From assembly GCA_026929865.2 (NCBI GenBank), contig CM049414.1, forward strand, positions 620,001 to 684,000: a stretch of DNA of 64,000 nucleotides. Reading direction: 5' to 3'. This DNA is from Hyperoplus lanceolatus (lineage: Eukaryota; Chordata; Actinopteri; Uranoscopiformes; Ammodytidae). This document shows positions 20,767-33,620 of the stretch, one piece after another. Under the pieces are notes generated by a model. The model was not told the DNA's origin, made no database searches, and saw only the letters and a program-made list of their open reading frames with translations. Numbering within the stretch: the first letter of the stretch is position 1; each line of letters starts with the position of its first letter. The position numbers and the translations under genes were made by a program.

Positions 20767-23700
20767 CACATAGATAGAAATACATGGGTTTTATAATCTA
20801 AACTGTTCTTGTTACTGCTTGTGCTTTGTTTGCTTTCTTACATTAGATTAGTTAATGGTTATTGACTTATGTGTATCGTTTTAATCAACGTTTGGGAGTT
20901 AATGAGATGCACCTTCAACTCCCCAGTAACTGCTCTTCAACTCCCCATTAACTACTACAATTTTGTGTACCTCATTGTAAAGTGTTACCGATGTGCCTTG
21001 CCTTGTCTTAAAAATTTGGTTTTGGACCGTTAATTGGACTTTTGTATGGATACCATAAAGCAGTTTGAAGATTGTGATCGTCACTTTTCACTATATTCTG
21101 ATCATGTTTAACATTAATGAGAACAATAAGTAAATGACCTTTAGAACACAGGACTAACAATGAATAAATGTTTATGTTAAAATAAAATGTAATATGATTT
21201 TCAAAAATAGTTGTATCTAGAGTTGTATAAAAAAAATGTAATTCAATGTATGCGTGTGAAAAACAATGCAGTCTTCGGAGTAGGCTACAATTATAGAGAG
21301 AATTGTACACAGATAAAAAAAACTTAAGAAGAACTAGGAACATTGTTTATTTTAATTTTTTAAAGCCATGCCATGACAGAAAAAGGGCGTTACACTTTAA
21401 TATTTTGTAATATTTTACTGTGTACTGTATGTGTGAAGTGTATAGAAACATCATTTGAGAAATGTATAGCCAAAGAAGAATTTCATTTTAATGTATGGAC
21501 CAAATTCCCTATTTATGTATACATTTTGGGTGTGGATTAACTTAACTGGAGCTGGCTGAGTGCAAATAAGGTCCAGAGTCAAATAAACTCTGGGCCAGTT
21601 CCATTACGGACCTGCAGGTCTGGCCCACCTTTGGACTGAATGACTACAAAATCACCACATCCATTTTGGAGCTGGCCCAGTACCGGCCCAGTTGTGGAAA
21701 ACGGATCCGAAACGGTATTGGCCCATTGTACACCGGCCAAAGGACACTGCCCCGGGTCCGTTTTATGGCCAAATGATTTTTGCTATCTGGGTTACAGTTA
21801 GAAATGTGTCTGCTGAAAGTTCCACCGCTCAGGATTTTAAGTCATGAATTGATCATGATGAATTTGCACCGAAGAAAAGATGTCAGTTCTTTTAGGGCTG
21901 TAAATAGGCCGATAGCATTCTAATATTGATGATTGATTGTGTCAAGGGTCTAAGGATGAATGCTAATATTATATGGTTTCTAACTTTTGCCTTAAGTTAC
22001 AACATAGCTAACTAGCTAACGTTAGCTAGCTGCTGATAGCCCATCCCTTTAGTTTCCAATGGCAGCTTTGTATTTCATTACAAATATTAAGTGTCATCAA
22101 TAGTTAACACTGGTGCTGTCTGCTGAGTCATGATTTAAAAAAAAATAAATGATACCCAAAACATGTGATATATTCTGAATGTGCAGAAAGGATGCCTTAG
22201 CCTTACTGCATTATGTTACATTATAGTTGTTTCTCCAGGAACCTGAGTGATGTCTTTTCCTTCACATCATTTTTTTATTTCCACTATAAATGTATGCAGA
22301 AAAGGCACAGTTTGGTGGATAAAAATCAACCAGAATACAGGAAATTAAGTGCTTGACGCTAATGAATTTCTGGGGGAGCACCCCCATACCCTCCACCTAT
22401 AATTTGTCCCCCAAAATGTTGAAATGAAACCTAGTTGTTGTTATTACTTTTTGGATTAAAAAGAAGGCATGTCAGTAAACTACATGTCTGGTCCTAGTGT
22501 GATTATCATATCGTAGAGTGACCCTTTGTGAAGATGAGTATGACACCCCTGATATACAGTAGGTAATGTAAGGGATGTCTCACTTGTATTAATTTTATTC
22601 TAAAATAACTTGAATGGAACTTTATATGCCTGGGGATAAGCAGCACAGCAGTCAGGTAGCTATTTTAAGCTAACTGCCTATTTTGTCTATTTAGGTAAAG
22701 CATTATGAAAGAATTTGAACGTTCTTCTTCACATGGATCATAAAACAGGACGTGCCAACACTCACTGAGGACACTAATGGAACATTTAGTGTCTACACTC
22801 CAATTTGTAACAGTTTGCACAGGGCAACCAAGCTTTGCCAAGTTAAAGGCCAAAACCTCCACAGCTCAGAAAATTTAAGAGATCTGCAAAGGCTATACAA
22901 ATCGTTATAGGTGCCACACCCTGAAATCAACATGTCCAATTGAACAACAACATATTTAACAAATTAAAATGTGTTCTGAAGACAGACATAATTTGCAGTG
23001 TTTGGCAAACTACCTTTTTTAAGCTTCACAGGTCTGCAGTGTGTTTCTTCCCCCCCATTGAACCAATGATATCACAGTAATAATTAATACTGTCACTCAA
23101 TCAGATAAGAAGGTAGAAAAGTGCATTGTTAATCAACAAGCCGTGTTTAATATCCCTTTGGGATTCATAAAGTATCTATCTGTCTGTCTCTCATTCTGCC
23201 TAAATGGCAGTATAAAAGTGGTCATTTTAATGGACCCGCTCTGTACAATTAGCTTTATTGCATTCCCTAAAGACTGTGGCTAATTTAAGTAGGGAGCTCA
23301 CCGGGGAGAGAAGGGTTTTCTGGGAAACTAGCTTAGCTGATAAATTGTACTGTGTGGTTAGCCTTTGTTACCTGGTTTAAGCTGTTGCTCAAAGGTGGGA
23401 ATAAACAAACTCAGCTTGATTTCACCTCTCCGTCTTGTTAGTTCTGCACTCCCACAATTTCTACATTCATTTCAAGCCGATGATTTTGACTAAGCACCAC
23501 ACTTTGCTTTTGTAAAATCTTGCATCTTTTTTTGTATCATTAGCCTGTCAATCTTAAAAACTACAAAATAATGCATTGAAGATAATTCCACACTGTTTTT
23601 CCACTTTTCCAAAGCCAACGTAGTAACTGGCATAATCCAAAGTATAATTGGCAGATGCTGTCTCTTTAAGGGGTTGGATAGGTTCCAGATGAGTCACTGA

Positions 23701-23889
23701 AGTTGATGCCAGTGATGTTTTGAATTGGTACACTCAAAAGTGTTTTTTAGATTTGGACAAATAGCTATGTCCTGTTTACTCCTAAATCAAGAGTGCTTAA
23801 CTGTCATGAAGACATGAAAGTATGTCAACAAACCCTGATAAGGGTCAAACGTGGCATTAATGTATGCTGCAGACCAGTGACCCCAGTAT
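20765..23889. other. Intergenic DNA with repeat remnants
   Basis: No gene seen. Bases 21545-21790 hold a GC-richer repeat-like block with recurring TGGCCCAG/CGGCCCAG words. Near 23155-23190, CCCTTTGGGATTCATAAAGTATCTATCTGTC resembles the 3' tail of an L2/CR1-type LINE followed by a short TCTG/TCTA simple repeat. Confidence 0.4.
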
Positions 23890-24596
23890 CGGACCACTTT
23901 TTTCAGTAACGAGTAGTCTAACGCGTTAGTATCTCCAAAACAGTAATCAGATTAAAGTTACTCATCAAAGTCACTGTGCGTTACTATTTCTGTCATTTTC
24001 CTTAGTAAAACATTTGACATAAATGCACAAATGGCTGCGATTTTATGTAATAAATGTGCACGCGTGTTTCTCTAAACGCTCCAACCGTTCCTCTCGTCTT
24101 TTAGGTAGCGCCCCTCGTCTCAACAAACGCAGCGTCTGCTATGGGGATATTTAGGATTCGGGTACGGTGAAGTTGAAGAGATAGAAGTGTTTAATATTTG
24201 GAAACGTATAGTCACGTGGGGACCGATGGCCACACACCCAATCTATCAACACATGAGACAGCACAGAGAAAAGCCGATGAATGCGTGAGAGTGAAGGACC
24301 AAGCACATTAAGTTTAAAGACATTGCTACTGTCTTTGCACTTAGGAGAAATGCATTCATTTTCATGGGGGGAAATTTATTTTTTTATTATACTTTTCAAA
24401 CCATAATTTTTAGCCTAGTACAAGCTTTATTTTTTATATTTTCAATGATTCTTAATATGTGCATGTTTTAAATTGAGATATATGAGTTTCAAAACCTGTA
24501 AAGTAACTTGTAATCTAATGTAGTTACTTTTAAAACCAAGTAACTAGTAAAGTAACTAAGTTACTTTTTGAAAGTAACTGTGGCAACACTGCTGAA
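23890..24596. repeat. Probable non-autonomous DNA transposon
   Basis: The right end, read inward, begins CAGTGTTGCCACAGTTACTT. The body carries many AGTAACT/AGTTACT words at both margins (CAGTAACGAGTAGTCTAACG on the left). This resembles a common fish hAT-type non-autonomous family. The left terminus is not well matched, and no ORF is present. Confidence 0.45.
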
Positions 24597-25388
24597 GACT
24601 CAGCAGAGAAAATATCACTATCTAACTTTAGTTCCTATCTTACTTTTCTCAAAACAACTTTAAAAATCCTTGCACTTTGAAGAAGCATTTAAAACGGCTA
24701 CAACTGTGTGGGAATAATGTTAGGACAGAAATGTTGTAATGGGCAAAAAATACATAGAGTATTCCTAGACAATATTTACAGTACATACATGTTTTTATTT
24801 ATTTACACCAAGTGAATCTGGACATGTCTGGCAATCTTATAAGGCTTTTCAATAAACAGAGTTGTTTATCTCCCTCAGGTGAACCCAACAGTACATGTAA
24901 ACTTCACTTAAGAACAGTGGATGAGGCTGAAACATCACATGACAGGCTCAACTGATTAACCTGATGAGCTTAAAGTCTTACATGTTTGTGTGTCTGTGCG
25001 TGTTGATTAACTTAACGTGACCATCTGTGCATGCTGAAAGAGCGAAAGGAATGGACTCCCCCCCATCCATCTTATCCTCTGAGCTCCTCACCGCATCGCA
25101 TGCCCTGGTAGGTAGTCAGTCTACTCGACAGGTTGGGAGTTTCTTGCCCGTTTGACAACAATATTCTTTAGGGAAAGCATAACTTGTGTGAAATATGAAA
25201 ACTAACATGTGGAAGTGGAACAGCAAATGGAAAGCAATTGTTGGTGGATTCAAGAAGACCTCATCGCACCAACTACAGTGATCCTTACCCAATGGATTTA
25301 CCTGTTGGCTTTAACTTTTCTACAAGACAAATTTTTCTTCAGCGTAAGCTAATTTTTACGTTTTTATTGTCTCTTGTTTGAAAGCAAT

Positions 25389-28024
25389 ATGGGCTGCTCT
25401 CCATCCAAAGGAAAGTTATTTTCAAAGCCAGATTTCCCTGGACATGAAAAGGCTTTACTGGCTGAACCACCCAAAGATGTAGCAGATTCTACACTTGAAG
25501 AGGAGGACAGCAAATGTTCAGAGACTAATGACGAAAAAAATGAACTTCCACTGCCCACTGAAGAACTTCCTATTAAAGAGATTGTGTGGTCTCAGTTGGC
25601 TTCCGACACAACTGCTGCACAAAACGAAGAAGACATTATAGAAACTGAGCTGAATGTAACACCACCAGAAATAGGCGATGAGGTGGTGCAAACAGTTCAG
25701 ATTAAAAAGAAGGGGAAAAGAAAGAAAAATAAAACCAAGGTAAACTTCCCGCCACACATGGTTAGAGCTCACCAGGCAGCCTATGCCTTTCTGAACCCAA
25801 ACATTTCCAAATATGAGACCCTGTTGGGCCTGCTTGACCAGGCCGCCCAAACACAGTTGTCTCTCCAGCCAATGATGTCTGCTTTGGTGATGCGCTTCGA
25901 GGAGATCAACCAGGCTCTGGAGGAAATGGCTGAGGAGGGGGAGATAATGTTGAAGGAGCATGGGGACTACATGGCTATGCCTTCGGGGATGAAGGGCCCA
26001 GTGGTTATGCAAGCTAAACATATCACTGCCACCGCCAGCCCCCATGATGCACTTCCAGACCTGTTACAGCAACTACTCCAGCATTCAACAGAGAAAATGA
26101 GGCTTGTAGGGGGATCGGTCCAGGCACTGGGTGATACCACGCTTGAGGAGGCAGTGGAATACTTTTCTTCCCTTTCTAAACTGCTGGCTGATAAGCTGCA
26201 GGCTAAGCAAGCGGCAGAGCACACAGTTGCTCAAGTGCTAGCACAGGTAGAAGGGGCTGCAATTAGGAAGTCTAACCCAGAGGATTCAGCATTGCACAGT
26301 GAAGACAGCGGTATCGGAGAAAATGAGAGTCTGGCAGGGTCTGAGAGGCAGCGCAACCACAGAGGAAGTGCTGGATCTGGAAGTTGTGGGTCTGGAAACA
26401 GCATTCGTGGTGCAAACGATAATCTCCCCAGCAATTTACCTACATTGGTAGACCATAATAAAGATGAAGAGGACGAGAATGATGAAGATGAAGACTATGA
26501 GGATAATGAAGATGCTAGGCCTGAAAGGAAGAGGTCAAACTCTTCCCCACCGGATCCCAGTCAAACTCTTCTCTATATGTGTGAAAATTACGTTAAGAAT
26601 TGGCAGCCTTCAGCTAAACGACCCCTGACTGCTGTAAACAAACCTGAACACTTCTCATCCACTAGCTGTGTAAACATAATGCTGGAGCTTCAAAAGAGCC
26701 AGAGTTACTTGGATCAGAAAATAACAAAGATGGTTGAAATTCAATCATACAAACCATTTGCAGGGCCTCATAACAAACTGAATGGAACTGGACAAAGATC
26801 ACATTCATTAGGTGGCACAGCAGGGGCACAAACTGCTCCCTTAAGAACAAATCAACCACCTTGTTCCTTACCAGCTCTGGTACCCCAACCACCCAAGCGC
26901 AACACTGTTAGAAGGCTGATAAATAGCTTTAGCCATGGGGTTGATGGTAGACAAGGGCAGAGCCTTGCTAATATTCCATCTAATGCCAGAAGGCCCAGGA
27001 AAAGTGGTACTTTTCTGTTATCTGACACGGTAAATGGTAATGAGGGGGGTTTAGTCATTAACGGCAACAATAACAACAATGGCTGGCCTAATGGCAAGGA
27101 TGACCTGGATGCAGATTTACCACCTCCACCCCCAGAGGTTCTGATGGACAACTCCTTCCAGAGTACTGAGGGCATAGCAGGAAATGAGGAAAGGTTGCAG
27201 GAAGATTCAGTACGTGGTCTTCCAATGACAAATCAAAACACAGGAGTTTCCCAGCGCCTGAAGGCATCTGTTCAGAATGTGGAAGTGCTGCCAAACCGTG
27301 CAAGTGTGAAGCCAAGATCTATCAGTATCCTGCCTGCCAGTCCTGTCAGGCAGGATGCTGTTATGGGGGCACAAGATGCACAGAACCAACCAGAAACTGA
27401 TCTGAATACAGAAATGGAGAAGAGGAGCTGTCTCTACCAACAGGCACGCAAGATCATTCACCTGCGAAATGCAGTAGAATGTCCCGACAAGAGAAATATT
27501 GCAGAACTAAGCAGCAGAGGACCTTCACCCCGTCAAGCCAGAATGGGCCAGAGATTTGAAAGTGATGAATTTAATGAGCGGGCTATGTCTCCTTGCAGCT
27601 TCACTGTGACTGCTCCGCCTGTATCCAGAGTCCGCCTACCACCCTCTTGCCCCTCTGTGTGCCAGAGGTTTCCAAGTCCTCCTGTGGGTAGACCTCAGAT
27701 CATCTCTAGGTCCTCTTCTCGCCCAGGTTCTCCAAGATCCTTGACACGTGCCGCAGATAACAACATAGAAGAGATCATTCCATCTGTGTCCTTCCGTGAT
27801 GCTCGTTCAGTCTTCTGTCTAAAAGAGTCAAACAGCTCTCACACCTGCATTGAACTGCCCATAACATCCAGAGGCAGGCTTCCTATGAGAGGGATTGACA
27901 CCTCTACCCGTCGAACCCAATCAGAACAGAGGTCTAGTTCGTCCTCTAACTCAGAGTTTCCCAAAGATGACTGTTTAACCTCTAATCCATCCAAGGAGCG
28001 TGAATCTGTTAACACAAAATATAG
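25389..28024 (+). CDS. pcare: Photoreceptor cilium actin regulator, large first coding exon
   Basis: Ortholog of PCARE/C2orf71, a photoreceptor protein at the base of the outer segment that recruits the actin machinery for disc membrane formation; human mutations cause retinitis pigmentosa. I start at ATG 25389 (MGCSPSKGK), because Gly2-Cys3 is the acylation motif conserved with human MGCTPS. Family-specific blocks include KVNFPPHMVRAHQAAYAFL with SKYETLL (about residues 117-142), HSEDSGIGENES (about 305), an acidic run (about 358-378) and LPPPPPEVLMDNSF (about 577-590). The exon encodes 878 residues plus two bases, then meets a consensus donor AG|GTAAGT. The in-frame TAA at 28026 lies inside the intron. 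The human protein is longer, about 1,290 residues, with the same one-large-exon design. Identification rests on recalled similarity, not a search. Confidence 0.9.
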
Positions 28025-28119
28025 GTAAGTAAAGTAACAAAATTGTGTTTCCTGTTTGCTTTGTTCCTGCTCTATTGCTATTAAAGAAAATAATATTGTT
28101 TGTATGAAATGGTACTTAC

Positions 28120-28666
28120 TAGGGGTGTCACAATCTCAATTGTAAGTCGGAGTTCAATCAAAAATGACATCAACCTTTGAAATTTAAGGTGGACTCGACA
28201 ATTTAGTCCTGCACCCAAGGTCAAAAGACCTAAAGAGAGGAAAAAATACACAGCATGTTGTAGCTGCTGTGAGTAATCTCCTACCCTCAAGGCATCCGCG
28301 GACTGATCGAGTCGTGCGGACAGTTACAAAAAAGAGTCAGTACATGGCAGGTACCCTCTATAACTTTTGTCTAGATTTTGTTTCAAATTGACTGGTGAAA
28401 GGTATTGTTTCATTCATTTTGTAAATAAAGTATTTAGTTTTGACAATATGGCCATTGCAAATAACGAATAATGGAGACCATATCACTCATTACACCATGT
28501 AGACAATTTTTTTTAAATTAAGTTAGTTATCATGGCATTAAAACAATAAACCTATGCTAGAATAGACTAGCCTAAAATGGCACATCCATCTATGCTAAAA
28601 ATAAATAAAAAGAGAATCGAATGAGTCAAACTCATCTGAGGATTTTGGAAAATCGTGACACCCCTA
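28120..28666. mobile_element. hAT-like MITE, TAGGGGTGTCAC ends
   Basis: Ends TAGGGGTGTCACAATCTC and its counterpart GATTTTGGAAAATCGTGACACCCCTA. The flanking 8-mers GTACTTAC and GTACTAAT agree at six positions, consistent with a decayed 8-bp hAT duplication. No ORF. Confidence 0.65.
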
Positions 28667-28675
28667 GTACTAATG

Positions 28676-29220
28676 CCTTGTTGCCACCGAGCAGAGCGGC
28701 TCAGGGCGGGGCGGCTTAAAGCTCTCTAGCCACGCTCCTATATTTATTCCCCCGTACTGTGAGCGTATTTATTCTGGTAAATGCACAGAGACGGCTCAGG
28801 GCAAGCCGACAGGCACAGTGAGTTAATAGCGCTGGCCGCAGCAGCTACATAACTATGGTGACATTGTAGCAGCGGGATACAGTGTAGTCCACTGATTCAT
28901 TTAATGATGAGGAAAAACACCACACAATAAACAGAGTGCTGCGCCGACATTTCTTGCTAAACACAAGAGTCTCTTCACTCTTGCCGAGTTGACTACACAC
29001 GGCTGTTTAACAAGGAAATAATAATTTCGACTAATTAACGGACAGCAGTGTGTAGCTCCACCTTTTCTGCACCCTTTCAGACCCCAACGGAGGAGTACCA
29101 AACATGTGAGCGGCTCAGCTCACTTATTTTGGGACCCTAACCAACTTTCAGCATTGGAAACACCAAACTAAGCGGACCGAGCCGCCCTGACCCTAGCTGC
29201 TCTGCTCGGTGGAAACAGTG
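28676..29220. mobile_element. hAT-like MITE, CCACCGAGCAGAGC inverted ends
   Basis: The left end CCTTGTTGCCACCGAGCAG pairs with the right end CTGCTCGGTGGAAACAGTG. The interior 28780-29000 (GACGGCTCAGGGCAAGCCGAC, TGCGCCGACATTT) recurs inverted at about 44370-44590. It is non-autonomous, with no transposase. It lies 9 bp from the preceding element. Confidence 0.65.
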
Positions 29221-29816
29221 TTTTCCGTAAGCGCCGGTCGAATGGCCGTACATTAATGCATTTCCAGCCGGCTACTCTTCCACCTCACCTCCACCACACA
29301 AATAAAAAACATTTCTCTTTCCACTTGCTCTGTCGCATAAACGTTAAACTGCGTTATTGTGTTATACTGTTCATTAAGGTCAGTTTAACTTAGAGAGTTC
29401 AAAATCTTAGCAGACCCCCGCCCCCACCCTCGCGTTTCTGAATAATCTGCATGCTCAACGCTGCGCTGTGTGTGTGTCTCAGCGGTGCACAAATACACAA
29501 ACACAAGCATGCATCACTCACGGCTGACGAGCGTTTCAGTGAAATACGCTAATAACTATAGGACCAGAGTTGACGTGAATTATGCTCGTTATTACTGCAT
29601 GAAGTGAAATAAAACATAAATTATAAGCCCAACATTGTCCCATGAATATATACCTACCACACCATAATTCAATCGGTCTCTCTCACTATGTCTTTGGGCA
29701 AATATGGGCTATATAATGGCATTTATTTGGTGAATCTATAGGTTGTGCATTATTGAATACAACTTGATTACAGTCCGCGGTGTGTGTGTGTGTGTTTGAG
29801 TGTGCGCGACCACGTC

Positions 29817-30235
29817 CTAGGGGACTGTTCATTTGTGCCAGGAAGCCGACGTTATGTTGATGTCTTATCACACACACCTCTGAAAACTTCAGACGTTTGT
29901 GTCCTCGCGGGCTCTGAACAGAGCAGACAATGTTTCTCCTGTTGCTTCAACATCAACTGCCAGCCGCGGCAGTTGATTTCATATACTATCTATGCCGCGA
30001 CACAGACGTGACCGTTAACAGTTTAAAACACGGCAAGGGCTAACGTGCTGCTATGTTTGGCTGCGCGCAGCTACTGACCCTGGGTCAGCCACAACGTTAG
30101 AGTGAGTGTAGTACAGAGCCGGTGGGATGCACGGGGCGGATCATTCTGCACATGCGTTAATTGCGTTAAAAAAATGAATGCGTTAATTCCAGAAATTAAT
30201 CACCCTGCGTTAACGCGTTATTTTGACAGCCCTAA
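29817..30235. repeat. Dispersed repeat, copy 2, ending in GACAGCCCTAA
   Basis: Matches 3258-4301 but lacks the 630-bp Harbinger-like insertion. Here GACCGTTAACAGTTTAAAAC is continuous, which approximates the pre-insertion state. Confidence 0.7.
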
Positions 30236-30276
30236 TTTAGACATTACTGAGTTTATTTTATTTTTATTTATAAAAA

Positions 30277-30442
30277 ATGCCCTCAGTTGCCCATGCACTG
30301 TGTATAGTCTATAGCCTTTTTCAGCCTCATCTGTGAAAAAAAAGATACCTGGACAACAGTCCAGCTATAAGCCAACAATTCGTTATATTACAGAGAAATA
30401 TGTCCCATAAAAGAAAAAGAGCACCAAGCCCAACCCAGAAGA
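30277..30442 (+). repeat. Dispersed repeat family C, copy 1
   Basis: Matches 38030-38210 in the same orientation (TGCCCTCAGTTGC, GCACTGTGTAT, AGAGAAATATGTCC, AAAGAAAAAGAGC). The conserved end carries a possible short start, M-S-x-K-R-K-R-A-P-S-P-T, suggesting the 5' edge of a transposon ORF that is otherwise lost. Confidence 0.55.
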
Positions 30443-31114
30443 CTCTGCATAATATCCTATTTTATATTAATATTTTTATAGAAAATCCATGTGTCTTTCT
30501 TAAATAGCTTCCAATTCATCCAACCCAGTGTCTCCAAATTATTTGTCAGATTTAGCCTCTTAATTTTCCTCTCACAGTGCAACAGATAGCCTGTACCTTT
30601 CAGACCATTGTACTTGATTTAATTTGTACAGAAGGTCTGGAATCGCTCAATCGAAAAACGTAAACTCACTTGAAGGCGGGTGTCTGTTTGCTAAACTATT
30701 GGATCTGCCAACCAATCGCATAACCTTTGATCGTTGCGTATGTCATGCACCGGCTTCTGCAACTGACACTGGCGCACGTCATTGTCCTCCCTCTGTTCGC
30801 TGATTGGACTGGCAAAAAATCTGTGTTTGACAATGTTAACTGATGTTTGAGTTTTGAGAGAGCTATTTGACACTATAAGCCAAATATGAAGTACATACAT
30901 TATTTATTTAAAAAAAAATGTCTTCTGCTGCAGTGACGTTAAATGTTTGCTATTTATTAACATAATCAGAAATGTTCAATATTAAAACATGGAAACAAAG
31001 GTATGTGAATTGGGTTTTAATAGTGTATTTAAAGTCCCCATATGAGGTTAAATTAGTTTGACCCTTGGTGGTTGTTTACTTTGAATCTACACAGATGGCT
31101 CCTGACCTAATCAG

Positions 31115-31373
31115 CTGCCTGCAAATGACATCAATGAATGACATCAGCAAGTCTGACCCTCTGCATCTGCAGAAGACACAAATCACTTCTGATACCACCC
31201 AAAACACAAAACCAGCACTCAAGTTTTTCAATAACTTACATTCTAACATGTCTTTTGAGTCACATTTAATTGCAGTTGTAAAACAAGAAAATCAAATTAT
31301 ATCCAGCCCTCAGAGGAGAAGAATCAGGCAACAACGATTTGCTGTCAACAAGGAATCATTTTTACAAGAATGA
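31115..31373 (+). CDS. pcare: Candidate second and last coding exon of pcare
   Basis: If spliced from 28024 to 31115 (acceptor CCTAATCAG), the frame continues for 85 residues (starting CLQMTSMNDISKSD after the junction codon) to TGA at 31371-31373. The phase fits: two bases from exon 1 plus one here. A stronger-looking acceptor (TTTGAATCTACACAG) at 31094 would instead give a stop after a few codons. Human PCARE also has a small second coding exon. I cannot align this tail with confidence, so the choice of acceptor and even the exon itself are provisional. Confidence 0.35.
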
Positions 31374-32454
31374 CGCAGCATTTTTTAGCAAACTGAAGAT
31401 TCTCCAAATACCATGTGAACCATAAACAGACAATTGCATAGTCATAGTCCAAGTTAAAATATAGAAACAGTTTAACTTTATTTATTGAAATGTGGCTTCA
31501 TAACAACAGGTAAAATGAAAAAATGCTTAGATGAGAATGTTCAGCAGTAGCTTTGCCTCATACTTTCTATGTATGAATATATGTTCAATATAAATGAAAG
31601 GGTCATACAGTACAAGGGGCAATGGGGACAGAAAAGAAGAAATTACAGTAAGCATTACCAGTTCACCTCCTTAATCACCTGGCCTAATCCAGATTGGATT
31701 AGCTCTCATACTCCACTTTGCTAACCCTGCTGCAGTTAGATGAGGTCATCGGCCTGCTTCCCATAACATAATCCAGTCATGCACATCAAATTTATTTTCC
31801 CCTCCTTTCTTGCTCCTCTATAGGCCGGTCAGCCCTCTGATGACAGGAGACAACAGCCAGTTTGTCTATAGGCCGGAAAGCCCTCTGATGACATGAGGAG
31901 ACAACAGCCAAGTCAGGCTGTGACAACAGCGTAGAGCCTATTTGTAATCTACCAAGGTTTCTAAAATGAAATACGAGGTGGGGACGGCTTGGAGGAAAGG
32001 GATTATGGATTAGCAAGATTCTGAAGTTAAGCCCCATTCCTCTTTTTTTTTTTCTTTCTTGATAACAAAAGGTTGTTGCATGTGTTTTGGATCAATTGAA
32101 AGTTGAAGTTGTTTCTGAAAATTTTTCTATGTCATATCAGCATTTGTCTGTATAGTTTGAGTTTTGAAAAGGGCATACTTAATCTTTAATAAATGTTGAA
32201 TATATAATCTTCTTTGAATATGATGTAAATTAAAAAATACCTTTAAAGTTCCCTGTATATCCTCCCAGCTCCATGTTGATCCTCAAACCTGGACGAAAAT
32301 GTGGGTACTTATATGGCTATTGGCTGTTATAGCAAGATCAAAGTGTTCACCTTTAATTAAAAAAAACACTTGAGTACATATAATACTTATGTATGCATTG
32401 TATTCTGTGATGGATTGTTTTTCTACTTCCACCGTTTCCCATTAATAAAAAAAA
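31374..32454. other. Intergenic DNA downstream of pcare
   Basis: AT-rich. AATAAA near 32188 could be a polyadenylation signal for pcare. At about 31822-31910 a unit of about 55 bp (TATAGGCCGG ... CCCTCTGATGACA ... GGAGACAACAGCCA) is tandemly duplicated with small differences. No gene seen. Confidence 0.4.
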
Positions 32455-33620
32455 ATAGAACTGCAAGCAGTTATGAACGGGGGCCAAGCCTCCCACGCGA
32501 CTCGGGATCGGGCGTCGTCGTCCGTGGCGCCGGCCTCTCGCTTTACGGAATCCGGGGATGTAAAGTTTTTGAACGTGGGATGTTCGGTTTGGGAGTGATA
32601 GACCAAACGGCAAAAAGATTTTAGAAAAAGATGCTCAAGTGGATAAGGAGATGTATACTTTTTGTGTTTTTGGCGCACCCTTTTGGCGAATTTAAAAAAA
32701 AAAATCGAGGATGTTTGTTCAGACAGTACGACCATATTTCTAAAATGTTGTCTTAACGCGATGTATAGTTTTGGATTTATGATCACTTACGTACAAGGTA
32801 TTACAAGGAAGCTAATCGGCTAATCTTTAAAGTGCTACCGTTTGGTCTTCCGATGGTCGTAGAACAATTCTTTATACAACTTTTGCTCGTGGGAGTCGGT
32901 AGAGCATAATGCTTTTGGTTTGGTCCAAATCGGGCGAAAACTGTAGGAGGAGTATGTTTTGGTGACTGACAGTTTTTGCGACGTAGCGAAAAATCTATAT
33001 ATACGCAAATGGGCGTGGCCTAAGTCAAAAGATGCATCTGACTTGTGTGCATCTGTGGATATAAAGTTTTTGACTGTCGGACTTTCGGTGTGGGAGTAAT
33101 AGCCCAAAACGCATTTTCCTTTGTTGTAGTGCCACCTAGTGGTCGGCATGTCTGAATTTTTTTGTCTGCGTACCAGGCACGGACCTTGATCTAGTCATGC
33201 AAGTGGCATGTCCCAACCCTTAACGGTTTGGGCTGCAGCACCATTTTTACGTGAGAAACGTTCCAAATTGAAAATGAAATCTTTAAATCGCTACCATTTG
33301 GTCTTCCAATGGTCGTAGAAAAATTATTCGACTAAATTTTGCTCGTGGGAGTCGGTAGAGCATAATGCTTTTGGTTTCGTCCAAATCGGGCAAAAACTGT
33401 AGGAGGAGTATGTTTTGGTGACTGACACAGTTTTTGCGATGTAGCAAAAAATCTATATATATATACGCAAATGGGCGTGGCCTATCTCAAAAGATTCAGC
33501 TGACTTGGATATAAAGTTTTTGACTGTCGGACTTTCGGTGTGGAAGTTATACACGTTTTCCTTTATAGAACCGCGTTGCTCTGCAAAACGCGGTCCCAGG
33601 CCCTTCTCGGGCTTCGCCCC
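32455..33620 (+). repeat. Dispersed repeat family B, long copy with internal tandem duplication
   Basis: Starts CTGCAAGCAGTTATGAACGG and ends GCTTCGCCCCCTAATAAT. A block of about 290 bp is present twice, at about 32833-33130 and 33292-33575 (CTCGTGGGAGTCGGTAGAGC, GTAGGAGGAGTATGTTTTGG, CGCAAATGGGCGTGGCC). A partial copy lies inverted at 16570-16880. No ORF; superfamily unknown. Confidence 0.75.

Larger units (their letters stand above)
28025..31114 (+). other. pcare intron filled with repeats
   Basis: Begins with GTAAGT. It contains two adjacent hAT-like elements (28120-28666 and 28676-29220), copy 2 of the dispersed repeat ending GACAGCCCTAA (29817-30235), and a further repeat (30277-30442). 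The rest is AT-rich with no coding signal. The 3' end is uncertain, because acceptors at 31094 and 31114 are both possible. Confidence 0.5.
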
